Source: Pardosa pseudoannulata (taxonomy: Eukaryota > Arthropoda > Arachnida > Araneae > Lycosidae). Taken from it: a stretch of DNA of 64,000 nt. The position numbers and the translations under genes are program-made. This document shows, piece by piece, positions 1 to 13,126 of the stretch. Every line of letters begins with the position of its first letter. Position 1 is the first letter of the stretch. The stretch lies in the NCBI GenBank assembly GCA_032207245.1, contig CM063503.1, positions 104,692,842 to 104,756,841 on the forward strand, read 5' to 3'. The notes under the pieces were generated by a model. That model searched no databases and had not been told where the DNA came from. It saw only the letters and a program-made list of their open reading frames with translations.

Positions 1-511
1 ACGTACAAATTCAATACTTAAACTTTTCAGAATTAAATAAGGTATGGTCGAAATAAGTATTTCTGAACAGTGATTTTTTTCACTGTTATAGTACTTCCTT
101 TATTTTGTACGATGGAATAAACAGTATATAAAAGAGGAAAAGTAGCGTCTGATATTCATATATAATTTGATAGCATATATAATTTATAAAAATGCATTTT
201 TTTGCATAAATGAAGGTGCTCCAGTGATCGTCAATTTGCGAAAATACTTTCTAAAAAACATTTAAGACCTCTTCAATTAGAGGTATTAGTAAGATTAAAC
301 GTTTAAATCTCTCTTCAAGTCCAAAATATTAAATTTGCTGTTTGTAACGAATATATAAATTTAACTCTGAAAGAATGGAAGATTATGTTGTTAGTAAAGT
401 AATTATTATATTTTAAAAACTTGAACCTTGCCTTCTTGTGTTACAAAGCCCTTTATGTAAAGAACGTTGTTAAACAGATTGAGCTACAATGTACTAAGTT
501 TCAGAAGAAAA
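1..511. other. AT-rich intergenic sequence
   Basis: No supportable gene, RNA or repeat was seen. Short open stretches are dense in Phe, Ile, Lys, Asn and Tyr codons, as expected of AT-rich non-coding DNA. Confidence 0.6.
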
Positions 512-672
512 CAAATGGATCGCTTCGGAGCAAAAATTCGTGGGTTTGAATTCTATTGTTTACAGGGATGTTCATAGACGTTTAGAGACTACTTTTAGCA
601 GTAGGTCCCGGTCTCATTAGACATCGTGTAGCCGATCGGTAGATCGTAGTGTTCCAAATCCAAAACAAACCG
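512..672 (+). repeat. Degenerate tRNA-derived SINE copy
   Basis: This is the only plus-strand copy of the SINE family that recurs at 12.3, 14.0, 14.3, 21.1, 31.9 and 34.4 kb. A box-B-like block (TTCGTGGGTTTGAATTC) at about 537-553 is followed by the family body (GTAGGTCCCGGTCTCATTAG, 601-620) and a tail rich in CCAAA/AACAAACC units. The head is internally shortened: the part between box A and the T-arm is largely missing. No target-site duplication could be seen, so the ends are approximate. Confidence 0.7.
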
Positions 673-3600
673 AAAGTATTCGTACAGTGAGTAATGTTTC
701 GTATTTTCTTTCAATCCAAGACCTTGTAGATCATTTTCCAGTTTGAAGAAGGGGGTTTGAATCTCTTTCCCATTCATTTAGCATAGTTTTGTGTTCAGAA
801 CTCGGTACAGATTCCTATGTTTTCTTAGGTGCATAGATTAATACACTTTTATATGTGCTTTAATCTAAAACCTCTTTGAAGAGTATCGTATCAGTTACGA
901 TTTAAAATCACTTTCTGTGCTTAACCCTGAATCATAATTTTATCATAATGCAACTAGAGGTTGATTTACAGCACTATAGTATGCTACAAGAAGACTAATT
1001 AAAATTTAACTAGCTGCTTAAATACGATTACGAACGCCTATGATCATCCATGCTATGCAATAACTAGACTTCAAGGGAAAATAAAAAGTGATGAATGGAA
1101 AATATAAGTTTGAGAAGTTAAATGGCTAGACAAAATATATTTTAACAAATATTTTTGCATAGATTAAAAGCCATATTTTTTTTCTCCTTGCAGGTACTAT
1201 TTACTCATGCTTATTTCTTCTTTAACTTGTAAAACAACAAATTAAAGTTATGTATTTATTTTTATACGAAAAGTTAGAAAGTGAGAAAATTATCCACTTT
1301 AATGGGATAGAAGTAAAATATTTCAATGTATTTCGTATCTTTAAATGGGATTCTTCCATGGGTAATTTCATTTGAATAGTTGTACGAAATCAAACTTTTA
1401 ACGGCTTTGTGACAGGCTATCACTTTTGTTGACAATCTGTCAGCCTTAAATCTGGTATTCAATCAAGTGAAATATACTAAGGATATGGAAAATGATTATT
1501 TTCAAAGTATTTTCTAAACTTGCTTTTACTTTTAAGAATGTAATATGAATTATGCAGCTGATGATACTTAGTTTTATATTGATTTCTGTCTTGATTTTAT
1601 TTAAATTTTATCATTTAAAAATTCTAAGGTAACATTTATTTTCTTTTAGTTACAACTAGAATACTCCTTTTTGTTTCCTCTAAGTGAAATGTATAGTACT
1701 GTATTTTATATTATGTAAAAGTATGTAAAATAAAAAAACTGCATCTGCATTACTACAGATAATTTTTTTAAACATTTCTACAAAATCAAGTCGAATACAC
1801 TTTAATGTAAGTATGTTTTACAAACTACTCGAATTTTGAAATTTATTTAAACTTTCTTTGCCGTAAACAGAAGACCTACTGATAGCAGAATTCAAAAACT
1901 GCATTCTGCTACCATTAATTATTCTTTGCTTTTTACTGCGTACAAACTTTTTTTGTTTAGAACTACGTAAGAAATAATTCAAAATGTTGTATAAATTCTT
2001 AAATAATTTTTATTGTGGAAGTTATCGATGTAAAAATTTAAATTTCTTAAAATTTACAGAAATGCTAATCGTATACTATATGGATTTCTGAGATTTGAGA
2101 CGATGTGCTTTTGTTTATTTCCAGAAACGCATTTAACCTAATGCTTTACCCATTTATTGAAACCATTTATGTTTTCATCACAGGAACACAGATAACGCTA
2201 TGAAAAACTATTAATGTGATGAAGGTTCTTTACAACATGATTAATTGATGAGATAAAGTATAATGATTTACTAAGTTTGAAGTTAATAAATAAGCACTTT
2301 ATCTTGAAAATTTGCTGAGGTAAACACTCTTTCAACTATATATCATTCTAAGAAATTTACTCCAATGCATCACGTTATATTTTTTTACTTTCTATTAATT
2401 TTTAAAAGAAAACAAAAGTAAACAATGAAAAAACAATGATTTCTGTTCTGCTAAGATAATTGAGTTGCATTGTATCAGTTTAATCTTATCACTTCAGGAT
2501 ATCGAATTTTTTTACAGTAAAATTATGCAACATTATATCCTTAGGGAATAATCGTAATCTACGTAAATGAAATAGTCGGTAATTTAAAACATTTATCCTT
2601 TAACTTTTGCTTTGGATTTTGTGATATAAAACTATCTCTAGTTGTACATTTAAATAGATTTTTAACTAGAAATCAACTTGATAAGTGATAAAAAAGGAAA
2701 GTATAAGAAAATACTGAAGGTGTGATTGAATTATGATTTAGAAGTGTGAGAATGCTTAAAGATGAAATCTGTGAGACCGCGTAATAGGAGTTAAAGGTGA
2801 ACAATATATTTCCACTTATAATTTAATCAGTAATTTCCCTTTTGGTATACCAGTTCTTACGGATTATTTAATCTATTACGGGAATAGGAAGTAAAAGAAC
2901 AAATAGAAGTTTCCCTAAACAAATCAAACTTAATGCAAAACTTTTACCCTTACGAATTTTTGCTCTTATACTTTACCATATCTAGAATTGAATCTCAGTT
3001 TTCATTCAGCATTAGGGAATTCCTTCTTTTCAGAAAGACGAAAAAACTTCAACACCGCTGGGTATACAACTGGATATTGATCGAGACAATATTCAATTTC
3101 AATACCACCTTTTTAATGCATAGTAGTTAAGGATTTCGGAAGTTGAGTGTTTTTTATCAAATGGTTGGATCATTTCAATGCTGAATGTTTTGTCTCATGT
3201 CTTTTAATCTCAAATGTAACTAAAAAGTGTATTTTTAGCTCTTATACTTTTTTATTCAAGCTGCAAATCTACATTGTTCAAAGGTCATGACTCAATAATG
3301 CATACATATATATGAAGCTTTTACCAGTCACAAGGGAAATTAGGCCCTAATGTTTGAACTGTCTTGGCTTACTGCCCAATAAGAATACCTAAGTAATTCG
3401 CAGTCATGCAGCCATTAAAAAATTAAGCCATGAAATTCAACATTGTGAAGCTTTAAGTTTAATAAGAATAAAAAATGTCCATCTTTACAAGGCAAGATCT
3501 TTGCGTCGAATCCAACAAGAAAAACAATCGTTTAATCTTTCTCACTCAAGAGCGAGTGATCACGAGAATTTTTTTCCAAGAGACTTAAAATTATTCAGCA

Positions 3601-4157
3601 TTTTTTTAGGAGTCGAGAGTGAAATTTGATCGGCTCCAACAACGAAGACCGTCTATATTAAAACAAAGGTTTAAGATGTTTTGGCCGTCCTCAGGTGTAG
3701 AATCCACAACAGCTCATAATATACAATGCATCATAAATACAGCAAAAATATAACAAACAAACACATACAAATACAAAATAACACTTAGAAATATATTGAA
3801 TTATAAAAACTTCACAAGATAATTGCATGAAAATAAATACAATGTGGTACAGTGGAAGTTACATATTCGGACTCAGCCTTATTACAGGGTCTGCAGATTC
3901 TCCGAATTTTCCATTAGATCATTTAATTTACCTTGAAAATCACATAGACCGTGATTTAGTTATTGTAGGTGTGAAACTATTTTCTTGGGACTGCCGAAAA
4001 ATGTGGCCAGTGGACAGAAAATTAGCATTTATTCTAGCGTTAGTTTTGTGAGACTAATAAAAATAATTCAAGTCTGTGAACATTCCTTTAAATCTGACAT
4101 TTTACGGCTGCAAAATTAGGCATCAAAAATGAAAAGGGGGAAAATGAGAATTATATA

Positions 4158-4160
<3 letters not shown>
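673..4160. other. AT-rich intergenic sequence, no gene seen
   Basis: Only short open frames of low-complexity AT-rich composition occur, none with a recognisable domain. About 3340-3720 is slightly less AT-rich and may be an old repeat, but I recognise nothing in it. Confidence 0.5.

Positions 4161-4234
<74 letters not shown>
4161..4234. repeat. (AT)n microsatellite
   Basis: Uninterrupted AT dinucleotide run of about 74 bp. Array length may be inaccurate in an assembly. Confidence 0.95.
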
Positions 4235-4242
<8 letters not shown>

Positions 4243-7200
4243 TACACTAATACATTTAAGTTTATAATAAATTTTATGTGCGGTGTATTTTTTTAAATAA
4301 TTCGATGCCTTCCTCATGACTTCAAGTCCTGAGTAACACAGCATAGAAAAACGTAAAGTAGCTTGACCATGGTGAAACGACATAAGAATATGTCATGACA
4401 AATAACCATGAAACACCCATGTTAGTAGAACATGTAGCAACAGCTCTCTTTCCTTACAAATCCATTATCGTTACCTGGGAGCTATTTTGACCATGAAAGA
4501 CGTTGACATAAGAAAGTGAGTTTTTAAGGGAAACTTATCTGATAGCTCCTAACTGGATGTATTTATCTAGACTATGCAACTCATCAGTTGCCATTTTTAT
4601 TTTACTATAATTGCTATTCCCTATTATTTTTTCATCTAAGTAATCATATCTTTATTATAAAGTCAATTATATTTGAATCTAGTTTAAAAGCATAAAAATG
4701 AATAATTGTTTTATAAACCTTCTTTCAAAATTATTATTTTTTACTAAATTTTAGAAATGGGAAATTTTCTAATTTTCTGCCTTATTTAATATCTATATAT
4801 TTATTTTCAAAAATATAAAAAATTTAAACTAGCTTATCGGTTTGAATTCTCTTATAATTGTGTAATGTATCAAAGAACAATGATTTACAATAAAAATTTA
4901 GTATATTATTGCATTTTAGGAAACAAAAACATTTTCTTTACATTTTTAAACCAATTAGATTTCACAATTATTTTTACATCCCTGTATTTATTAGTGAAAC
5001 TGGAAGTCAGATACTTCCGTGCATCTGGAATTATAGTGTAGAATAGATTACTAAAATTTCCCAGTAAATAAGTTCTAAAGAGTTTAAAAGAACAAAGAGG
5101 TACATTTGGGTCCACCATCACAGAGTCCATCAACATTGCTAAATGGAAAGACAAACATCAAATTAATTACAAACTTTGATTAGCTTCAAATTCCGAAACA
5201 TACAGCCAATTGATTTAATATAAACATAATGTACAGTAGAAAAGAAAAACAGACATTACAGCCAAAAATTAGTGCTTTATAGAACAACTTCATGGGGGTC
5301 GTTAATCTGATCAATTTTGAGTCAAAATTAGACCAAAGAAATAAATGAAAAAATAGTGGTAACGGAAGTTTAAAAAAATATAAATATGGCAATTGTAGCC
5401 ACTTGGTAGATACGTAGAGAATATAAAGAGAAGCTTATCCAGCTAGAATTTTGTGGTTTTAATTTCATTCAAATTTCATTGATGAAAACGAAAGGACCGA
5501 AGAAAAGTGGAATATCTTACTTTCGGTCCTTTTGAATCCTAACAAACGATGTAAGTTTCGACAGCATTAATAATTTTTTTAAATGTAGAAAGACAATCTA
5601 GGTGTATAGGCTGTAAGATAAACACAAGACACAAAAGAAATGTAATGTCATGCTGCTTAAGAACTGATTAACCTATTTTCATTAAAATCAATGCAAAAAA
5701 AATAATGTACCATTCATAAAATATAGTGATGTGCATAAAGAAAATACAGATAAATGATTTTCCCATTTAAATTTATTTTAATAAAAAATAATCATATAGT
5801 TCATAATGTGTTTCAGTTCTAATTTTTAATAAAAACAATTACACCGATATTTGGACCCCTATTATGCGCTAACTAGGGTACATTTTAAACTTTGTAGTTT
5901 TAAAATTTTTTATGAAAACTTATTAAGCCTTTCCAGTACATGGAAGATACGATTCCTAAAGCACTTAATTGCAATATACAGCAACATTTTTTGGAATTTA
6001 TTTTTCTTCATATTTCTTAGCATTTTATATCTGTCTACAATTGGTCTAGAAATCTGCTGTATAAGTGTGTGCTCGTTTGTGTTAGTCCGTAAATATATAT
6101 GTAAAAGGTAATATTGTTAAATATATCTAGTTACATAATACTTGCTACATATGTTACAGTTAATACTAAAATTTGTCAAGAATTATTTCTATGGAGTTTG
6201 TAAATTTTCCCTTACCCTGTTAGTATAATTTGGACTACAACCTAATGGAGAAATACAAGGCAACAAGACCCAATGCGTATTATTCTCTTTTTAATATAAG
6301 AGAGGTGAAATCCAGACAAGACCGGAGAATTCAGAAAAATATCGTTTAAAAGATTGATTTGAAGAAAGTGAAAGTTGTATGGGGTAGTCTAATCAGACTC
6401 ACTTGTAGCTTCTGTGTTTAGAATAAAAATCTACTTTGAAATAGATTGTCTTTTGATTAATTGGTTGATCTTTTGGTACTGAAGGGTTAATTAGAGAAAG
6501 TTTGTTGTTTCAGAGTTGTATGTTTCATGTTTCGTTGCTGAATGGTTGGTGTAATTAGACCAATACGTACTGCTTAAAAGAGCTATAAGCATTGATGTTA
6601 CTATTGGTAGCAAAACTCTTATTCTGTTTTACACGACTAGTAATCAAGAATATTGTTTATAATAATACTTATTAAAAGAGAAAAATATGTTAGTTTCAAT
6701 TCTTTCAGATTTTTTCAAAAACATAGCTTTGATGAAAAACACTTTTTTTCATTTTTACTATTTCTAAAACAGACAGTAGTCGTTTGTTGTTATTAATTTA
6801 AGTAAATGTCTTAAATGAACGGAGTTCTTTTCTAAAACTTCTATGTAAATTTTTCTGACATCAATTTTAAGGTATAATTGTATTCCACTACTTTATATAT
6901 TCATTAAACCTGCAAAGCTACCCTTACGTTTCGGATAAGTTTTGAAATTAGAACAATATACTGGTAAAAGCTGAAACCCACACAAATGTGTAATAAAGCT
7001 TTTTATATAGAGAAATCGTGTGTATTACTTAGCTTCCCTCGCTTTAAAATAAATTTTAAAGAATACATAAGAATAGTAAGAAAGTTCGACAAAAACAGAA
7101 TATTGTACATTTATATGTTAGTGTTTTGTTTCAGTTTTTGAATATTTCAGAGCTAAAATCCGTGCCTTTTTCTACCGGCAGTAGCATTATGAGCAATTTG

Positions 7201-7686
7201 ATTTAACTGGTTGTGCTGAAATGGTGTTAGAAAAACGATAGTTACTTATGCTTCAGTTTCGTTTTCACTATCGCTAATTTATTGTCATGATTCAATAAAC
7301 ATAAAAGAATGCATGAATGCAATAAGAGAATGTTTTAACTAATCATGCTATGTCAACACCGAACTGTTGATGTATTAATAATTATATTACAAATATCTAT
7401 TATTTTAGTTATCACCTAAAATAAAAGATTTAGCAATATACAGCATTTATCTGTAGTTACTATACAAGTTTAAGAAACTAGACATTGGAGAATTTGAATT
7501 GTCGGATATCCAAGAGTGTGACACTTGTCTTATCTACTATCTGAAGGGATATCGAATACCAGCAAATGAAGCACTAAAAAGTAAAACCATGTAGCTTACA
7601 AAAATATTTGAAAAATTAGTACAAAGTGTAATCGATTAATAATTTCTAGAAGTTTTTCCTGTACATGTTTATAATATGTTTTCGGG

Positions 7687-7688
<2 letters not shown>
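4235..7688. other. AT-rich intergenic sequence, no gene seen
   Basis: Open frames here (for example 5851-6111 plus and 4906-5154 minus) are Phe/Leu/Ile-rich translations with no domain. I treat them as chance. A slightly GC-richer patch at about 4310-4500 has no recognisable identity. Confidence 0.5.

Positions 7689-7748
<60 letters not shown>
7689..7748. repeat. (TA)n microsatellite
   Basis: Perfect TA run of about 60 bp. Confidence 0.95.
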
Positions 7749-7751
<3 letters not shown>

Positions 7752-10700
7752 ACAAAATCATACATAATATATATAATATAATGTTTTCATGTTTATAACT
7801 GAATCCTTTATGTATGTGTTTGTTTAGATAATAAATGTACTTCTTCAATCATTTGTTCTAGCTATCTGTACATTTTCATTTTGTCCCTTACGTGCCTTTT
7901 TTCAAGGTGTCTCAATTCTTTTCCATTTTTAAAATTTATTTTTCACTTTTACCCCAGCAGGAATGTATCAAGGAATCTTAAGTTGGTTAGGTACTGGCCA
8001 TATTGGATTCCTGTAGTTTTATGTCAAAGTAAAGGATAATATTTTTAATGGTTTGCTTTTTGAGATTTCGTTTAACAAATTTTACCATGTGATAGAGTGG
8101 AAAATTGAGAATAGCCAACTGAAATTTATATCAGAAAATTGTCTTTATTCATGTAAAAAAGATGTCAAAATAGTTCATATATAATTTAAAATCAAGTATA
8201 TTTTTTTCACTCCCTTTAATAATTTAGTCAAACATTACACTGTTAAATATTTTGCTACATCACATCATAAAATTTGTTTACTGAAGCCTCTAAACGGAAA
8301 CTTACCAGAAGTAAAATATTTTTCCCTATAGGTTAACTTGGAGCTAGACAAATCCAGTAAGGTCAATAAGCAATAATCTCAACAAAAGTCGAAAATTACT
8401 TTTTATCTCTTTACTGCTCTAGTTAAGATCCCTGATAGTAATAGAAAAGTGCAAATAGTTAAACACCAGATTTCACCAGATAACTAAACATTGGACTTGT
8501 ATTCGTAGTAACATGTTTATTATGTATAAAAATGCATACACCAATAATCTATAAAAACTCAATTAGAAATAAAATTTAAATATATTACTATAAGCGAATT
8601 TCCCTAGAGTAACTAAGGGTTAAACAGAATAAGTCTTAGATATTTATGTAAGTACAATACAAGCACTTAGATTCACAATCATTATATTTCTCGGTTACAT
8701 TCTATCATATTTCATATATCGTTCTCTGTCATTAGATTAAATTTATTTTTTTGTAACTAACCTACGCAAAGTTAAATAAATCATGCTTATGTTATTAAAA
8801 GAATTAATTATAGTATTCTAGTTTTTCTAAAAAATTAATTATTTGCTTACCTAATTATATATGGATACACTAACTTGCAAAACATTTTGGAAAACAGTCT
8901 ATTGTAAACGATATCCTGAATATAATATCCTGAAATGGAGGAAGAGAACTTTTATCCTTACCCCAAAGGAACCTATTTTACATTGAGATTAATGCTATGC
9001 CAACATACTTCATCTCAATCACGTGTTATAAAGAGATATGAAATACTTCCATGATTATTGAAGATCTCCCTTGTGAATACCGAGTGTAAAATAAACAAAT
9101 ATGTGCCTTTCAATTCTGCGTTTAAGATCGAGGTAACAGAGAGGAATATCCGTTTTGAATGTATGAAATATGATTTTTGAGATTTAGGCACGTAACTACT
9201 AAACTTTTCAATAAGTTGTTAAAATATGATACATTTTCTAGAATATATTTCAAATCATATTCAGTTGTTTTTAGTACGTAATAAAGCGATTGTGAATAAG
9301 TGCTCATGTATGAAATAACTTATATGAAAGACACTGATATTCAAAATCAAAGTTACAAACACAACAAATGCGATATTTCAACGAAAAATGGATTTAATGC
9401 AAGGAGATTTGGTATAATAATATAAAGCTATATGCAAATATTGATAAAGACATGTGCTTTCGCATTAGAAAGAGGGTATTGGAAATAGTTTCCATGACGC
9501 AGATTGTAATAATTTATAAATTCATAATTGTGAATCGATGGAATGAGGTCACCTCATTGACAATGCGTTTGTATTAAAAATAGAAGAAACATTGTGCTGT
9601 TTTACGATTAAATAGTAATAGTCCCTGGAAAATTAAACATTAACTACAAAAAACGAACATTTATGATAAAATTATTGTATTGGTATTAATTCCTCTTCAT
9701 GCTATTTACATTTCAGATTATAAATTTATCTAAATTACTTAATTGCCATGTATATTAATTGTCTCCGTCAGTGAAGATACTTGCAAAATATTTATAAAGA
9801 AAAAATGAATAAGTCTTATAGAGAAAAGGGAGTGGGTTGTATAGAAAATTGTTATTAATCTTAAAAGTCATGATGCATGAAAAAGGTTTTTCACATGTGA
9901 TATCATAAACCTCAAGTTAAAGCAACTTTCACCTCTTCCTTATTAGTGTCTCCTCAACTATTCGGACACTTCTCTCGCTGCAGCTCTGTTCAATGGTGCA
10001 CTTTATCTAATATCCATTTTGGGAGACTTAGCCTTTGCGTCCTGGTCTCAGATTCGGGAATTTAAACATGTATTGTGTGATTTTCCGGTGGCGTTTCAAC
10101 CTACACTTCTGGATTGACTACTGGGATTCATATCATGGTGCCTCTCTTACGTGGGAAACGATAACCTTACTGATATACCTAGGATCTAAGTAGTTTGACC
10201 CTTCTTCACAGTCATAAATTGTTTTTGAGGCACCTGTACTTGCAAGTTTCCGGACATTAGGCAGTATAATACTATAGTCTGATTTAGCTCATTATTGCAC
10301 ATTCACTCTTCGGTAGCAATGAAGGCGTGTGATATGACGAATTATGTTATCCAGACATAAAACTTTTCCTGGAAATTTAGTTTACCACATATTCGTTACT
10401 CAGTAAAAAGCATACAATAATTGGTTTAGTCATTTCTTATATATTCGAAAAGTTTTAAAATAGTAAAACAGTGCTTCATACATGTGTTTGCGTGCGTATG
10501 AATTAAAGGCGAAGTGTTATGAAACATTCCTCCCAATGAATCCCACATGAAATGTAAACATGTAGATGAATTTATGAGAATATTTTAATTCCATTCCCTC
10601 AATAATTCTTTCTCACATTTCAAGTGTAGAAATCAGAGAACTTGATCTGACGAGTATTTTTTCCTGGTGTAACTCAATCCCAACATGATTACCCTGTGAC

Positions 10701-12257
10701 GCCATTATATTTTTTACAGTAAAAATTCTGCTGACTCAGATTATACTAACACAAAGTTTAACAAGAATCTTCTAATCGATGTAGTATAATGCTAATATCA
10801 AGTTTAAACTACTATATTTTCTAACATATGTGATAGAACTTCTCAAAGTGTATGAAGCGGATTATATAAAAAAATACTAAACTTTAATTTTACATTTTAT
10901 AACTTGATGCGTACGTAAATACATATATGTAGGACATACACATACATACATATATGTACATTGATGCACTTTAATTGCACTATTGGTATTAATTTGGAAT
11001 TATTCATTTACTTTTTTATAGCAAATGAGATTAACTGCTGTGAATAATTCACTGAATGGTGTGTTGAATTTGGGCTTTTTCGTGCAATGTAACTAACCAA
11101 AAAATAGTAAAAATGTGTAAATTAGAAAAAGTAAATATACCATAATGCATGCAGTATGTATGTGTTAAGTTTTCAATTCATTAACTGAACTAATTTAAAC
11201 GAATTTAATCAATCAAAAATTAATTATGAAACTCATTTAAATTATAGATAATTTTAAGAGATGTCTTTTATAAGCTAATATCAGACACTTTTCTGTCTGT
11301 AAAGAAATGTCAAAGCTGCATTTTCTTATTCATCAAGTCTCTTAATAACTAACCTCAAAAATTTTTTCTATCATTTGATCGCAGGGAACACATTACTTTC
11401 AAATTTCTTTTCTTTCAAGTCATAAGGCTTTTGGACTGCTTCAATCGATTCCTGGTCTAAAGATATGAAACTATCTTTAAATTGATTTCTTTTGGTTGTC
11501 TTTAAGAATGATATTAGGTTGCAGTGAAACTTTGACTTTTTTGTTTAAAAACTGTTTTTATCTTTGCTAGGTTATGCTGTGCGGCATTAAAGAAATCAAT
11601 AGGTGAAGTAACAGCAGTTACACGTTCCGTAGTTTCATGTGCTTAAACTGTGAAAGTATCAAACTTTAAGCTCTTTGAAAGAAAAAAAATGCTTATGGAA
11701 GCATTCAATTTCAAATTAGAGCTAAGTCTACAAGCAGACTCTTTAAAAGTTAACTTTGTGCTCAATAAATATTTTTATGTTCGAAAGTTATCAAATGGCT
11801 TAAATTATGCTTTTTAGGATATTTAGTTTTAGAAAAACTTTCACAGATATTCTTATAAGCATATATTAAATACGATTATAAATCTCTCTTCTAAAATATA
11901 TATAAACATACAACATAAGTTTCAGAAAAATTATAAAGTAATGTTAATAAAGAACAAACACAAAAATGATTAGCAAGAAGAATTCTTAAAGATTGTAACA
12001 CGAATCTCGTAATATTGTGGTTTAACAGTAACCAAAGAGAAAATTGTTTAGGGTTTAAAACTGCACTGTGTTGTAATTATCTTACTTAAATATAGCTTGA
12101 ATGTTCACTTTTCTTTTATTTATTGACATAAAGAGAAGTGTTCAGTAGTTTTTATTGTGTCATTTTATTAAGGTTAAATGCTGTTTATATAATTACTGGT
12201 GAAGTTTTTATCACAGTGGTTAATTAGATCAATTCCATTTTGTTGCCGGTATTCAAG
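7749..12257. other. AT-rich intergenic sequence with one GC-richer island
   Basis: No gene is recognised. The stretch about 9940-10370 is visibly less AT-rich than its surroundings and may be an unrecognised element or exon-bearing fragment. Translations in all frames are interrupted and match nothing I know. The rest is typical AT-rich spacer. Confidence 0.45.
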
Positions 12258-12343
12258 CCATTAATTGGTTTTGGTGTGCTACAGACTACATTTTGCTACA
12301 CGAGGGCTAATGAGACGGGACCATCGCTCGGTCCATCAATTGG
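12258..12343 (-). repeat. Internally deleted SINE copy with target-site duplication
   Basis: An 11-bp direct repeat with one mismatch (CCATTAATTGG at 12258-12268, CCATCAATTGG at 12333-12343) flanks about 64 bp of SINE on the minus strand. Read on that strand, the insert has only the first few bases of the tRNA-like head, joined directly to the body (CCGTCTCATTAGCCCTCGTG type) and the tail. Both ends are present, so the loss is internal rather than 5' truncation. The duplication supports insertion by target-primed reverse transcription. Confidence 0.75.
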
Positions 12344-12583
12344 ATTCAATCCCATTTTTACGGCATATATTTTGTCTCACTGAATGGGAATATAGATGTA
12401 GCAAAACGGCTTTACAAAGGTTGTGCCTATGTTACTACTTTTTACAAATATCTTTTATTGACATGGAATCTTAGTTTACATGACATTAATGCTCAATGTC
12501 GATATTCACATTATGATAGTTAAACTGAAAGAGCTAGTTTAACTTATTTTTCCCTTTCATGAATATCGATTTTCGTTAATTCC
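12344..12583. other. Unannotated spacer
   Basis: AT-rich spacer between the SINE and the piggyBac relic; nothing recognised. Confidence 0.4.
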
Positions 12584-13126
12584 TTAACGTGCACTCTCGA
12601 GTTAACTCGAGCAAGCTAAACTGGCCAAACTGTGCACACTCGAGACAATTCAAGCGGCGTTGTACTTTATGTTGCTATAATCTTTAACACTCGAATGCAA
12701 TCGAGAATTGAAAATAACAATGAGAAAGAAAAAAAATAACCGATCGTGACATGTGTAATAGTTGCAATGTTGGGCTATGTGCTGCACCTTGTTTCAAAAT
12801 ATATAACACTAAAGAAAATTTTGATTAATTTTATAAATACCACTACTGCTGCTATTATTTAGGTTTTAAAATTTTTAATAAGTATTTTTACTGATAATGT
12901 TTATTCTGAAATGGGAATTCGAAAAGAAAGATTAAAAAAAGTCGACGTGCGTGTTATATACAATATTAGACTATTTTCTACAATGTTATCAAAATCCAAA
13001 TTTGCAATAAAATTTTTGAGTATTTTTGTATTTTTGTAACTTTCTTGGCAAGACAACGTTCCAAATTGTGTTTTTTACATTAAAAAATTGATTTTTTTGC
13101 CTGCCTTTTAAAAAACTATGCATTAA
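12584..13126 (+). mobile_element. piggyBac-type relic (non-autonomous deletion derivative)
   Basis: The segment starts at TTAA (12584-12587), the target site always duplicated by piggyBac elements. It runs straight into GTGCACTCTCGAG and the perfect 16-bp palindrome CTCGAGTTAACTCGAG (12596-12611). Further CACTCGAG-type motifs at about 12640-12710 resemble subterminal transposase-binding repeats. A fragment of the transposase Cys-rich C-terminus is encoded at 12724-12828, which fixes the family and orientation. The right end is uncertain. The TTAA at 13123-13126 is the best candidate but its inverted-repeat match to the left end is weak. Most of the transposase gene is missing. Confidence 0.65.
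12724..12828 (+). pseudogene. piggyBac transposase C-terminal Cys-rich fragment
   Basis: An open frame of about 34 codons ending in TAA (12826-12828) reads MCNSCNVGLCAAPCFKIYNT within it. It has the CxxC, then LC...PCF...Y pattern of the zinc-binding C-terminal domain of piggyBac transposases, which binds the subterminal repeats. The usual His of the CF..YH motif is Asn here. An in-frame TGA at 12721-12723 closes the frame upstream, and no catalytic DDD core is found nearby. The gene is therefore a remnant, retained because it lies next to the element's right end. The identification rests on motif recall, not on a search. Confidence 0.75.

Noticed and set aside
5851..6111. 86-codon hydrophobic open frame as a membrane protein
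   Set aside because: Hydrophobic composition follows from T-rich sequence; no family or context supports it.
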